Assembly (NCBI GenBank): GCA_025093555.1
Contig: JAIWNF010000056.1
Coordinates: forward strand, 1-64,000
Length of the DNA stretch: 64,000 bases
From: Circinella umbellata
Taxonomy: Eukaryota; Mucoromycota; Mucoromycetes; Mucorales; Lichtheimiaceae
Direction of reading: 5' to 3'
Shown: positions 21,393-33,908 of the stretch, in pieces
How the letters are laid out: the number at the start of each line of letters is the position of its first letter
Numbering within the stretch: position 1 is the stretch's first letter
Position numbers and translations under genes: made by a program
The notes under the pieces: generated by a model
Seen by the model: only the letters and a program-made list of their open reading frames with translations
The model's database searches: none
What the model was told of the DNA's origin: nothing

Positions 21393-21647
21393 CTATAATA
21401 GATCAGCGTTTGCTTCAATACACTTACCAGTCCATGTATAGCTGTTAGCTCCACAAATGCAAGCACGACACCTACAAAACCAAGAGATAATATATTTCAG
21501 TAATGTTTATAATTGAAGATGAGCAATAGATAATTAGAAGAATATAGAAGCTTTTTTTTTCGCTTATTTCTTATCTTTAACATTTTTGGAGTATTACTGT
21601 ATATTTGTTAGGAAAGAAAAGCTAAGCAATAGTTGTAGCTTTCCCAT
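21393..21647 (-). CDS. Possible small cysteine-rich secreted peptide (42 residues)
   Basis: Minus-strand ATG at 21647. Exon 1 is 21598-21647, exon 2 is 21393-21471, with a GTAATA...TTTGTAG intron of 126 bp that closes in phase. The predicted peptide starts with MGKLQLLLSFSFLTNI, which resembles a signal peptide. It continues with C-x2-C-x-C and a fourth Cys (CRACICGANSYTWTGKC) before a stop. The internal GTAAGT in exon 2 could make it longer. Coding status is uncertain. Secreted Cys-rich peptides are common in fungi but this one has no family I know. Confidence 0.3.
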
Positions 21648-22045
21648 TGTTCTTTACTATTCGGCGCAATTGAATAGATATAATACTTATATTGTTTCAA
21701 TTCCATAAAATTCTGTCTGTTCAAGGGATTATCCATTTTGTATAACGTGATACTACAAAAAGTATACCTTCCCTTCTTTTAAGTGTAAGAATAAAAATAA
21801 GAAATTATTATCTTATAATTTATAATTGTATCTATTCTCAAGACTGAACAGAGCAAGTGCAATTCATGAGAGCTGGTAAACCAAGAACTTCTGAATGATC
21901 TGTAGTTTTTGATTGATGCAGATATCATATAACGACTCCGTTTGCTTTCCGCACGCCGACGGAATAGTCACATCTTGCTTAACTTCGTTTGGATCTGCAA
22001 CTTTCTTGTACTACCGATAACTTTTCCTTTGACCACACACTCCTA

Positions 22046-25000
22046 ATGGATTCAATAGAAAGAGAAGTTACAAATTATATGGTCTCCACTGGGGATACCT
22101 CAACTGAGGCTTCTCAAGCTTCGGGAAACATTATTAAAGGTATATTCATTATTAATTTTTATATTCGACATCTTTTATTAGCATTTAGTTTATCATAATA
22201 AATTACATGTTCTGATCGTTTTTATCCCTTTTAACTCTTTAGCCGTCAATACTGCTTCTGTTCAAGCCAATTTATTACAACTTATTCAATCAATGGAAGA
22301 ATATTTGACGAGCGACGATGATCATATTCGTGCAAAGGGTAATATATACATTTTTGTGATATAGATCGCGTACTTTTTCATAATATTTAAAGCGATTATA
22401 AATCAAAAAAAAAAAAAAGAAGTCGATCGATTGCTAAAAACCCTTTTTATTCTGATAGCTACTGGTCTTCTTTCGCATACATTACACAAGTGTGACCAAC
22501 AAAGTATAAATGAAGCAGCAGGTATATTATTATACTATTATTTACTATTAAGTGAAAAAAGTGAACAATTTTTAATTGTACATGTATACACATATAGTCT
22601 CCGTTTTGGTGGATTTCTATTGTGATAGATTGACAGATAGAACTTGCGTACCTAATCTTTTGGAAGGTTTGGTTGCCTTGACGAGCTCGGATAACTTTAC
22701 TGGTCCTAACGCAGTAACTACAGCTACAAGGTAAAGTATTTGAAAATGTGGAGTCTAAACTACGAATATAAATATCTAAAAGTTGCATATAGAATATTTG
22801 AGCGTGTCGAAATCCAACGTTTCCCTCAAGCTACTCGTAACACAGCATTTCATATTTTCGAAAATTTGATGGATAAACATTTGTCGGGTATATTACTTAT
22901 TTTTGTTACATATCTTAAAATCCGTTGATTGTATCCATTTTACATACTAACAACTATGTTTATTATATATAGCATTAAAGGCAATTAATAATGAGTTCGT
23001 TTATGGATTTACTCAAGCTATGGATGGGGAAAAGGATCCAAGAAATTTAATGGCTGCATTCAAGCTTGTTAAATTGATTGTCCAGCATTTCGATATTGGT
23101 GCTCATGTGGAGGTAATGGATAATACAAGTTGTTTTTGTTGATATATATTTTTTAATTTGTTGCTAAAGTATATATCTGTGTGTGTGCATGAATTCATAG
23201 GATATATTTGAAGTGACATTCTGTTACTTTCCTATTACCTTTAAACCTCCTCCAGATGATCCATATGGAATTACTGCTGATGATTTGAAACAAAGTCTTC
23301 GGTAAATATTGTATAATATTAATTTCAAGGAGTCCATATGAAAAATTAATCTTTGTTTTTTTTTTGTACACATGTTAGTCAATGTATATCTTCAACTGGA
23401 CTTTTCGCAAAGCTTGCTGTTCCACTTATATTAGAAAAATTGTCATCTACTTCTGGAAGCGCAAAGGTTAGTTTTGAACTTAAATCTATATGATAGTGAT
23501 CTCAAGAAATAATTATACACTGACAAGTTGAAAATAGAAAGATTCTATGGAAACATTAGCTGCTTGTGCTCCAGTCTATGGTGCCAATATATTACTTCCT
23601 GTGATAGATGAAATTTTTGATGCGTTGAAAGTGGAGGTAACGTGTATAATTTTGCACAAATATTAAGTGAGTATAGTATAACTTAGTACTAACATATATA
23701 CTTTATTTTCTATATCAAAAGGTTTTCCATTCAACCGATCAAGCATTGGAAGATGCAGCACTTGCATGTATTGAAAGTGTAGTTGCTACATTAAGTTCAG
23801 GCCTTGTTAGTAACAGTGGCGAAACAATTGAAAAAATCTTGAAGCCTTTAGTTGTGGAATGTATTGCAAACTTAAAAGAACCAGAACTGAAGAACGCTAA
23901 ACCAGCTGGACGTATCTTACGAGCTGCATCATCAGCTTCATGTAAGTAACAAATACACACACACTCTCTCTCTTTCTCTCTCTCTTTTGGTACTTATATA
24001 ATCTATTTTTAACTTTTTAGATGCTGCATGTGCTTCGATTGTCAACGCTGTAGCACCATTGTTGTTACGTCAATATCGTGAGACCGAAATAGCAACCCGA
24101 CGAAAGGCAATTATGGATGTAATCTTGGAATTCTTGGAAGCTAGTAAAAGTTTATATGGTACAGCTGATGGTGATGTCGATAGTATGTATACATATATTG
24201 ATAAAATAAGGGAGAGGGTTGATGATAAGGTCATAATTATACGCAGGATAAAATCTAACTTTTTATTTTTTTTATTTTTTTCATAGTGGACCAAGGTGAA
24301 GTTTCACCTTTAATTGAATACAAGGATCGATTCTTTGGTATCTTTGAATCAGCTATCACATCATCCAATGAGTATAATGGATTGCGACTTTCTGGATTAA
24401 AGGGATTAGAATTAATGGTGTTGACGAAGAATTATCTTTCTCAGAATGAGGTAAAAGCAAACATAGTCTATTCTTGTTTTAATTTCGTACTGATAATTAT
24501 AATTTATACTTTTCTAGCGAGGAATTGCTGTTCAAGCATTCAATAAGATTTTGCTTCAAGAAACCGATGAAGAATTAAGGTATTGATAAAAAAAAATATA
24601 GCTCGAAGCGCTTTGATTTAACTAACACGAGTTTGGATGTTAAATGATAGAGCTGCTGCTTTAGCATCATTAAAGGCTGTTTCTCAATTTGATACAAAAT
24701 ATATTGTGGAAGAAACCATACCATTCCTTTTGAAGCGCCTCCCTGATTCCGCTGAAGAAACACAACAAATTAGATATAGCCAAACATTAGTTGCATTAAA
24801 GGTTTTATCTCCTGAGCCTTCCCTTTTTAAGGCAGCAATTCCACCACTTTTGCAAAAGTTTGATACTGTTTGTGCAACTGGTAAGTGAATAAGAAAACAA
24901 AAGAGAAAGTGGAGAAACATGGTCTAATTGAATAATTTATGTTTATTGATATATTTTATATATCATTATTTCTTTATATATAGACAAAAATTCAGCTTAT

Positions 25001-27023
25001 CCTTGTGCAATTCTTCGAACTTTGTTGCGCATCTTAGAAATTAAAGTCTCAGAGAAGCATAGCGATGTCTCACCATGTATCGATACAATAGTTCCTCATT
25101 TTACTGCTTCAGCTATCAATGCATCTTTGGATTCATCAAAAGTACAAATGATTTTGTCGAACGACGTACTTGAAAATATTGCATTGATTATCATGGTTAT
25201 TGTAGAAAGTCTCAAATCAGAGTGAGTAGATTTTTTTTTTCAAGATATTCATATGTGTGATTATTTATCTTCTGTATATTATAGTGATCAAAAATTGTTT
25301 GTCGATCGTATGTTTCAATTATATCTTCATGGTGATCTCTCACAAGTCAATATTCAAGCATCTGGATTTGAACCATTCAAGGTATTTTGATTTGTATAGA
25401 ATCATAGATGTATAAAATAAAACTGACTCGAAAAATCATATTAAATGCAAACAGGATGAATCTTCAAACGCACAAAAAGCAACCACACAATTATTTGCAG
25501 CAGTGGTTGCTGCATGTCGACGAGATGTGAGTATTCTAATGATGTTTTTATACTTGGATAATTTGACGTTGTTATTGAACAACAAATTTTGTTGTAAAAT
25601 AGGTCTCTTTCCCTGTTGCTAGCACAGAGGATTTCGTTACACAATTAGTCGAGATTGCTTTGAAGTCCACGGATGAAATTCAACAAGTATCACTCGTAAG
25701 AATGATTGGATCATTGATTAATAAATGGCGTGATGGTAATGTTAATTTCAAAAGAGAAATACGTTGTAAAGTTTTAAAAAGTATAGAAGAAACTGACAAA
25801 CAAAAAAATAAAACTTTTATAGCAACCGCTGCTGCTACCTTTGTTGAAAGTTTGGCTACCAGATTAGAAAACATTATTTCACAGAGTCAAGGAAACTACT
25901 CTAATGCATTGAACATCTATCTTTGGGTAAGTGAAACAATGAGAATAAAATTAATTATAATTCAGTGTAACAATGCTCATTTTTTTTTTCTTTTGGGATT
26001 ATGTAGGTTGCTAGAGCATTGGTATTGCGTTCACATGCACTAGGCTACAAAATGACAGATACTATTATTAATTGGTGTGCAGATCCAACATTTGGTAAAC
26101 AAGCATCGCAAGGGTTTGATATCATAATTGGAGATGATGAATTGGCACTAAATAAGGCAGCATTTGCAATCATGACGGTACGAATATTATTTAGATATTA
26201 TTAATATGCATGTTATAGCGATATACTTATCCGTGTTTATCTTTTAGATTTTATATAAGCAACGATTCTTTACTGCTTGTTTACCAAAACTTGTTGATGG
26301 TTTCCGTAGCTCCCCAAGTAGTAAGACTTAGTTTATTTATTTATTAGTCTTGTATGCTTCTTGATTAGCTTTATATTTATTATTTTCATCATTATTACTA
26401 TTTACAATTTTTAGATATCAAGCACAATTATCTTATCGCTCTTTCTTATCTACTCAAGAACGTACCCAAACAGATTCTATTGAATGAATTGCCACCTGTA
26501 TGTTTTTATTTTCTTAGTTACATACCCATCATCAATCTACCTAGATTAACTAACAAAGAGTTTTGTAATAGCTTGTACCACTGCTTATTGAATCACTCTC
26601 ACTTTCCGATACAACACTCAAAGTTTCCACACTGGATACATTCAGACTGGCTATTGCAGAAGCTCCTGAAGCCATCACATCTCATGTACGATCCATAATT
26701 CCAGCTTTGCTGGAGTTATTAGATACGAGCAAGCAACAAAATCCAATGGATGTACGAATTGCAGTTCTCAAGTGTCTTGGTCAGTTCCCATCAGGTCTTA
26801 CAAACGATGTGTTACAACCTCATGCCCGTTTTGTAACAAAGCAACTCGTCAAACCACTAGACGATAAAAAGAGACTTGTTCGAAATGAAGCAGTGGAATG
26901 TAGAGCCAAATGGTAAGATTTTCTAGCTCTTTTTTCAGTTTGCAAGAAAGTCAAATTAGTTCATTTTATTAACATTTATGTACCCATTCTTTTGTATTAT
27001 ATAGGTATACCATCATGTCATAA
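22046..27023 (+). CDS. MMS19: MMS19/MET18 homologue, cytosolic Fe-S targeting factor
   Basis: More than twenty short exons reading continuously as a HEAT-repeat protein of about a thousand residues. MMS19 family marks are clear. The N-terminus has NYMVSTGDTSTEASQASGNI, then EYLTSDDDHIRAKATGLLSH and a segment with RLTDRTCVPNLLEGL. The C-terminus has KPLDDKKRLVRNEAVECRAK followed by WYTIMS and stop. MMS19 is the HEAT-repeat adaptor of the cytosolic iron-sulfur assembly targeting complex. It delivers clusters to DNA-repair and replication enzymes (XPD/Rad3, polymerases, primase), acting in cytosol and nucleus. I chose the ATG at 22046 because the open frame before it has no ATG. The last exon is 18-19 bases after the acceptor at 27003-27004. 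The gene looks intact. It stands alone on its strand, beside long non-coding stretches on both sides. Confidence 0.92.
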
Positions 27024-29391
27024 ACGAAAACAAAACCAAAAAAAAAAAGACCACGTAGAAAGTAAAATTTTACTGCCCTCTAAATAATTGATAATTGTTA
27101 ATTGTTAAATTATCTCTTATCTATCTTTGTTTACAGTTTGTACTTTTACAATGCTTGACATAACCTACTTAGTAGGCTAAATATTAGCACATCATAAATA
27201 AGATTTTTTTTTTTTTGTAAATGTAAATACATATAATTGTATTGTTAAAATCAGAAGCTGGTATATCAAGGAAATATGTCAAGAATTCAAAATCAAATGA
27301 GTTTAACAACCAGATAACAATGATAACAATGATCCTTTTGAGTTAGGTCACTGTCGTTGTATCAATACGTACGTTCTTGTTCTTGTTCGACTTTCTGTCT
27401 TAACTCCTAGTCATAGTGCGGCATATTCTTCGACCAGATATATTGATGATCAGTATCAAGCTATGCAGCAAGATTTGAGAAGTGCTATCTAGGGTCACTG
27501 GAAAATTAAAACCATACGTATACATTTTTCCACGAGCAAGATGTTCAAGTAAAATTAGTACGTATTTGAAGAATACTGCCAGCTATGACGGAGGCAACTC
27601 GACCCACTCTACATAAGTACTCATTGTTGTTGTCATTAAAGTGGCGCCAGATATTTTTTTTTGTATAAAAAAGTGGCACCAGATAGATGGATAGCAAAGT
27701 CGTTTGTGATTGCCCAATAAGTAACAAGTCAAATGACACAGCAAAGAATATATTCAAAATTGAATTGCGAAGAGATTTTTAATATGAAATCTTTACTTAG
27801 TTTGCTTAAATTTATTATTTACGTAGTTAGAAAATAATTATCAAGTTAGAAAATGCTGCTATAGAAATACACGGGACTAATTGTCTGTTTTCCAAGAATG
27901 AAAAAAAAAGAAGATTAGTAGTTAATTTCGCAATAATTTTCAGGCTTTCTATCCTGAAGAGACAAATCGAATTAAGAAAAAGAGAATGACCTCACGTTTA
28001 TATATAATATAGAAAAACATCATTATGGACAACTATAAAATCATTGAATATACGAAATAAATAAATTGTATATATATATTGTTGAGCCAAAATAAAGCTT
28101 TCGTAACTAATTATGTCAACCAGAATACGTATAATGCCATGAAAAATAATCAATAACTTGATACTTATTTTTTAAAGTATAATGTAGCTACGCATTACAT
28201 ATTATAAAAAGGTGAAGATTTATACGTATGTGTAGAATTTATTTCAATGTTCAGAACGAGTCGATAAAAAAAAAACGTCGGTTTCACTCATCAAATACCT
28301 AGTATATACTGCCTTTTTGGTCCATCCGAGCATTTTCTTGATATGACCGTTATTAAACATTGTTTTACATGCTTCAATGGGAGATTAGAATTTTTTTTAA
28401 TAACTGATACGTAATTTTGTTTCTATGCTTTCTGGACTCAAAAATCCCAATAATCTGTTGGTCGATTCGTTTCACACAATATGTTACCATCATCATCGTT
28501 ACTTCGCATCATTTTTCGTGCATCACGTACATAGCCTTAACTTTAATAAGCAGCCAGGTCATAATTACTTTTTCGTAACAAGCGATTGATTATACTTTAA
28601 ATGTCGTACTTCGTACTAGAGTTTGGGCTCTTTTAATGCAAGCAATCAATATTAGTGACATGGGTATTACCTGCTTAACGCTTCTAAAAATGATGATATT
28701 CTCTTTATCTGTAAGCTTCAGTTCATCTATGGCTTTTAGTTCTATTGTTAAAGTTACCTATATCTCATAATAATGACATAGTTTTTTAAAGATAAAAAAA
28801 AAGGGTTGAAAACATTCATTTGTATAAAGACACTGTGCTTAAAAGATGTAAAGATAAATAATGCAGCTGTTTTATTTTTGCCTGAAAATGGAAATTACGA
28901 AAAGTTCTTGTGACACACTGCATACATATATAGTTTTTACAGGTAGCGCTCACATATCAGTAAGTGGTACAGTACACTACACAAAGTGCTGTAGTACATT
29001 GATCAACATAATATCATATTTTTATGGGTAATCATTTTTACACCATTTTAATAATATATACATTTTGGGCCAAAAATAAATAAATACACAAACATAAGCA
29101 GTTATTAATACGTTAAATGTTGAACTATTTAATATTGTAGCAATTTAATGTGCAAAGATATAAAATTATTGATTCTATTTACAAAGATATGATGTATACT
29201 CTTTATACAAAAGGGGTGAGATTGATGTGTGAATGGGAAAAATCAGAATGGGAAAATTAAAAGTAAAAAAAAAGTATGTGTATGAGAGTGGCGAAGAGGA
29301 AATGATGACTTTGAGTACTATGTGGGAGAGTGAAGAATATGATTATTCAAAAAAAAGAAGAGGGGAAAGGGAGAAGGTGATTTTTTTTTCT
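27024..29391. other. 2.4-kb AT-rich intergenic region between MMS19 and PAPS reductase
   Basis: Both flanking genes end into this region. I see no recognisable gene. One fragment near 27340-27491 has a strong acceptor-like pyrimidine tract (CTAG at 27407-27410) followed by a non-AT-biased frame ending AYSSTRYIDDQYQAMQQDLR then SAI and stop. It may be a lone exon or a relic. The rest is A/T runs. Confidence 0.45.
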
Positions 29392-30407
29392 TTACGAAGA
29401 GGAAGCAACTGCAATAGGTGCTGGAGTGTTTGATGTAGCAGTTTGTCGTTGTTGTTCTTTCTTCTTCTTTGCTGCCATGAAAGCAGCACGCATCTTGAAA
29501 TAATCTTGGTGCATACCACATTCTGTCTTTTCTTTGCCACTCCAACGGCCTGATCGTTCATCTTCTTCACTAGCAGGCTTCTTGGTCGAATGCCAATCAC
29601 CGATAGATCGATAACCCTGGTCGATGAGGCTATTGTAAGGCACCTCATTGGCGCGAATATAAGTCCAGACTTGCTTAAAGTCCCAGAAAGCAAGAGGATT
29701 GAGTTTGATAAGACCGGTCGAATCGACTTCTAAGACAGGAATTTCTCCTCGATCACCCTTTTGACTACGACGGCGGCCTGTGATGACGGCCTTCACTTGA
29801 AGACCCTCGTAGGCACGTTGAGCAGGCTCGACCTTGACAAGATAGTCGTATGTTGATTCATCGGCTTCCCACAAGCGTTCACCATGTTCGGCTTCGAACT
29901 CTTTGGCGTTTGCGCAATCAATAGGTTTGAAAATGTTGAATTTAACATCGTATGTTTCTTCGCAACGACGAACAAGGTCGATGGTTTCATCAAAGTGGTA
30001 AAGTGTATCAAGAAAAATAAGTGGAATCAAATGTTGTTCGTTACGGTCAATGGTGATCTTGCTGATAATATCAAGTGAAACAAGACCTAGAAAAAATTTT
30101 TTTTTTCAAGAGTTAGTTAATATTTGCTTATTAAAATACTCTCTTTTTTTCTCTGGATATATAATTGATATACACATTACAATTATATATATATATATAT
30201 ATATGCGTGTCTTTTTTTTTTCTATTGAAGATGTATACCTGTTAAGCCTAAGGCAGTGGTTTGAAACAAGTTGGGCAAGTGGTCAATAGCCCATTCAATG
30301 ATTTCACGAGGCTCAAGGGTGCTCAAATGTTCGTTTAACTTTTTAAGAACTTCAGGTGTCAAATCTGATGCAGATTGGATACGTGAGATATTGGTGCTGA
30401 CAGGCAT
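29392..30407 (-). CDS. MET16: Phosphoadenosine phosphosulfate (PAPS) reductase
   Basis: Two exons, 30239-30407 and 29392-30086, close in phase to give 287 residues. The enzyme reduces PAPS to sulfite with thioredoxin in the cytosol, a step of sulfate assimilation towards cysteine and methionine. Family signals: the N-terminal nucleotide-binding fold with TALGLTGLVSLDII and FLDTLYHFDET, the ITGRRRSQKGDRGEIP substrate loop, LNPLAFWDFKQVW, YRSIGDWHSTKP-like text, and the catalytic ECGMH motif with C246. The C-terminal tail after it (about 40 residues, Lys/Gln/Ala/Ser-rich) is low complexity and probably variable. One oddity: the usual SGG nucleotide-loop text in exon 1 is replaced by TALGLTG, as is normal for fungal forms (TAFGLTG). 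No clear Met4/Cbf1 CACGTG box is visible in the first 300 bp upstream. Confidence 0.93.
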
Positions 30408-31896
30408 ATTGAAATTGTATTATATTATTTAATATTTTTTTTTAAAAAAACTTGAAAAAGTTAGAGATGTGAATATATTATTAACTTCCGGGGGAAGGGT
30501 TGTGTTGTGAGTTATAAAAAAAATTCCTTTGTCGTTTATATATCGTTCTAGTCGGGATGGCGTGCTTTGGCCTACTTGGTTATTTTCCCAAAATGGAAAC
30601 CGCGATTTGACATCGGCCAATAGTATCCTTTTACAATGGTGTTATTGGCCTCACTACGCACGACAGGATGTTTTCACCATCTTGTTGGCCAACTGAGAAT
30701 TAAAAAAGGCTGATCGCATTCCACTCAATGAGGTATATATTACAAATATCTTGTTTTTTTATTATTTTAACTTTTTATTTTCGTTATAAAAGAAGCTTAA
30801 TCGCATTGCAGAAAGTTCGTGAAAAAAAAATAGGCTGATCACTAATGCTTTGTTTGATTTATCATCAATGCTAATGCATATACGAATGGCGTCAATTATA
30901 AGTAATTTACATTGAATGTCCTCTATAGCCCAATTCTTTTGATAATTAGATGTAGGATGAAACGCTATTCCGGCAGGATCATTTTAATTCGCTGATTTAT
31001 CTTTCTTATCGTCTGCACATCAATCTACTACGCAGCTTTTTCCTCCCTAGCAATTCCGGAATATTTTTTTTCAATTTTTTGCGCTTCGCACCGATCCCGC
31101 TAACTAACCAGCTCTGCGAGATGCTTAGTAACCCATCCTCATTTTTGTGGTAACACATTTAGTCATTATCTGGTACTTTGATATATTCTTGGCTGTCTGT
31201 GAAGTGGCTGTCATGCTAATTGATTTTATTTCTCGATATATCAGTGGTCTTTGAACTGTTTCACAGCGGTTTGTATAGCAGTTTTGACCACACCTACTCT
31301 CTCTTTATTTTTTTTTGTTTTAACCACACATTCACTATTAGCATTGTCGAGAGACATAATTATGTAATGAATGAATATTTCAAAAACAAATATATAAGAG
31401 ATATGTCTACCACGCTATTTTTTTTCTTTAGCTGCAAAGAAAACGTATATTTATAACAGTTACTTAATGTAAGGGTTATTTCCAAGTACCACACACGAAT
31501 ATAGATGAAGACAATAAACTATCAGTTTTGCTTCTAGTACAAACGGTACGTAGACGTTACTTCATGTTTTCATTGCAAGAATGGAGTTTCTCCAGTGAAA
31601 TATTTTTGATAGCTTTAGTAAATGTACAGCAGAGCTTTAATAATATTATAAAAGAATACAAGTGTTTTTTATCAGCTTGATTTTCTTACTGTTCAATCAA
31701 CTGTCCTGGAGGTTAAAACAGTAAAGTATGTACATTGTCACTGTTAAAACGTATCTACTGCTGAATTTATAACATTAACTCTTCATCGGCATTGATAATA
31801 TTTTTTTCAATGGCCGCCAAACGACAAAAAAAAATGTTTGTTATTTCTGTTTGTAACCTTCTTTTTTTTTTCCAGCTTGTATTCATACAATAAATT
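30408..31896. promoter_or_regulatory. Divergent intergenic region between PAPS reductase and a small membrane-protein gene
   Basis: The promoters of both neighbours must lie here. A GC-richer island at about 31040-31140 stands out, containing GCGCTTCGCACCGATCCCGC and CTAACCAGCTCTGCGAG. On the minus strand the latter matches a tRNA-type A box closely, but no complete tRNA can be folded. The short frames here show no family features. Confidence 0.4.
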
Positions 31897-32361
31897 ATGT
31901 CAAAGTTACCGGAACAAAAACCCACGGTTGATGAACGTCTCCAAGAAAAATTTAAGCGAAGAATAACTACACCTGAATCATTAGCACCTAATTTACGTTC
32001 AAGACAGATTCACTTATTGACATGGGCCATTGCCATTCGTAAGGGATTACTTTTTGTTTATCTTACCTGAAAAGTTGACAGTGATAGTGATAGCACTGAA
32101 TAATGTTTTGTTTCATTTTCTAGCGTTGTCTGGTTACGTTGTTTTATTCGCTGACTTCGGACCTGAGGAACATTGCTTTTCTCCGGTAAGGAAGTAGTTC
32201 TTTTATGTTCTATCCAACCACTGTTCAAAAAAAAATGTTTATGTTAACATTTGAGTGTCTAATATTAGTTACGTCGCTGGTTTAATACTAAACGGAATCA
32301 ATTCTGGACTTTGACACCTAAAGAACAAGAGGAGTTGAAGGATCAAGGCCGATTGAAATAA
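31897..32361 (+). CDS. Small single-pass membrane protein, probably mitochondrial
   Basis: Three exons, 31897-32038, 32124-32185 and 32269-32361, close in phase to give 98 residues. The basic N-terminal part (RLQEKFKRRITTPESLAP) is followed by a membrane-spanning stretch (LLTWAIAIPLSGYVVLFADF, about residues 40-59). A conserved-looking C-terminal tail has GPEEHCFSPLRRWFNTKRNQ, FWTLTPKEQEELK. The size, single transmembrane helix and positively charged flanks resemble small inner-membrane assembly factors or accessory subunits of respiratory complexes. I do not recognise the family. It is followed 426 bp later by another small mitochondrial-type gene on the same strand. Confidence 0.7.
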
Positions 32362-32787
32362 TTATTTATTTAGTTACTATTCTTATTATGTCTTTTTTTA
32401 GATGTATTATAATTTCCATCATTACATTGCTATCACTCATCATTATTACACAAAACAATAATATTGTAAATATATCTAATCTTGAAAAAAAAATAGAGAA
32501 ACATTTCTCAAACAGATAGTAATCGGAACGATGAGTTTAGTTTCGGTTCGTTGACGTTAATAAGATACTTCATTGAACGAATTATAATCAATACGAAACA
32601 TATATGGTTTCAATGATGTTACTTTGTTCCATATTATCACCAATCATTGTGATCATTGGCAATATGTTCAGCCTGTAACAAGTTCCGAAATAAAAAATTT
32701 CTAAAGGGTATATAAAGGCTTCATTATTCGATTGTAAATCTTACCAGTTCTTTACCTTCCTTTCGTTTTTTCTTCTTTCTATCAAAC
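32362..32787. other. Short intergenic stretch
   Basis: 426 bp between two small plus-strand mitochondrial-type genes. It ends with a pyrimidine-rich leader (CTTTACCTTCC...TTCTTTCTATC) next to the B12D/NDUFA4-like start. No gene seen. Confidence 0.5.
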
Positions 32788-33120
32788 ATGTCTGCCAGAT
32801 CCTCTTTTTTCAAAATTTGGTACAAGACCGAAATTATTCCTATTTACCTTACCGTCGGTGGTGCTGTTGGTCTTGCTGGCTGGTATTTGGCTCGTCTTGC
32901 TCGCGGTCCTGATGTAGTTTGGGACAGAAGGTAATATATCTCTTTTTATCGAACAAAAATCAGATGAAAAAAGTACATTTTTGAGTATTTATCATGAATG
33001 TTTATTTTTTTATATAGAAACAACCCATACCCCTTCCGTAACATTGAACAAGGCACTCAAGTTAAGATGATGACTGTCAATCAACAATTTGACAAGCAAT
33101 ATTCCCGTGATCGTCTTTAA
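32788..33120 (+). CDS. B12D / NDUFA4 (MLRQ)-like mitochondrial membrane protein
   Basis: Two exons, 32788-32930 and 33018-33120, close in phase to give 81 residues. A short basic N-terminus (MSARSSFFKIWYK) leads into a transmembrane helix (IIPIYLTVGGAVGLAGWYLA). The family signature follows: LARGPDVVWDRRNNPYPF. This is the pattern of the B12D/NDUFA4 group, single-pass inner-membrane proteins associated with respiratory complex I or cytochrome oxidase. The C-terminal part (NIEQGTQVKMMTVNQQFDKQ) agrees with fungal members in length. Codon use is unusually GC-ended compared with neighbours, suggesting high expression. A pyrimidine-rich leader (CTTCCTTTCG...CTTTCTATC) directly precedes the ATG. 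The exact orthologue (NDUFA4 versus plain B12D) is undecided. Confidence 0.85.
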
Positions 33121-33908
33121 GTGATCATATCTGTTTTTCATTTTGCATATAATTACATTTCTTCTCTCTGTATGTCGCTCCTTCACCTTTCTTCTTTCCG
33201 ATTCCTTTAACTTGCATCCCTTTTATATTTGTCTTTCTGTTTCAATGTCTTCTATATATATGTTTGTCACTCAAATAAATAATAGAAAAAAATATTAATA
33301 TATTATATATATAAAGAAAAACCAAAACCGTTTGATTTGAGAATGGAAAAGGCACTACTGAATACAATGGTGTTTTTAAGTACACAACAGATAACGAAAA
33401 AAAGGAAAAAGAAAAAAAGAGCTACTTCACAAAATGGGAGTTGGGGTTGGAAAAGGGGCAAGGGGATTGAAGGTGACTAAATGAGTACGATAGAGAGAGA
33501 TGGGGGAGGTAGGTAAAACACAAAAAGAAAAAGAGTAGTTAATTGTTTGTTGACAAGTTATATATAATAAAAATAAAAAGATATCTTGCAAAACAGAATA
33601 ATAGTGAAAAAGAAAAACAAATGTAAAAATAAGATAAAAAGGAAAGAATATAGTAGAAGTGAAAATATATAAGTGAAGGACTAGGAAATAATGATATTGT
33701 TGCTAAATATTATATATAGTATATATAAAAGGTGAGTAAGTGAGTGAGTATGTTTTTTTTTGTTGAAAAAGAAAAGTAGTATAACTATATGTATAATATA
33801 TATAAAACTGTTGTTAAAAAAGAGAAAAAAAAAAAAGAAGTGGAAATATATATACGTAAAAGAAAAAAAGTATGGGTAAGAAGAGTAGAAAATAAAACAA
33901 TGATTTCT
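33121..33908. other. AT- and purine-rich intergenic stretch
   Basis: Lies between two converging genes. From about 33340 the plus strand is strongly purine-rich (runs of AAAGAAAAAG and GGGAGG). I see no gene. It probably holds the 3' untranslated parts of both neighbours. Confidence 0.5.

Larger units (their letters stand above)
15992..22045. other. 6-kb gene-poor AT-rich region
   Basis: No gene with recognisable domains. Just outside the right inverted repeat there is a TATAAAA (about 16060), a long pyrimidine tract and ATGCCC, looking like a promoter and start whose frame stops after about 20 codons. An antisense 60-codon frame overlaps it (16153-16335). A poly-A run of about 20 lies near 18748. 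Three weak small-gene candidates on the minus strand (17405-17531, 19939-20076, 21393-21647) are listed separately. The rest shows only A/T runs. Confidence 0.5.
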
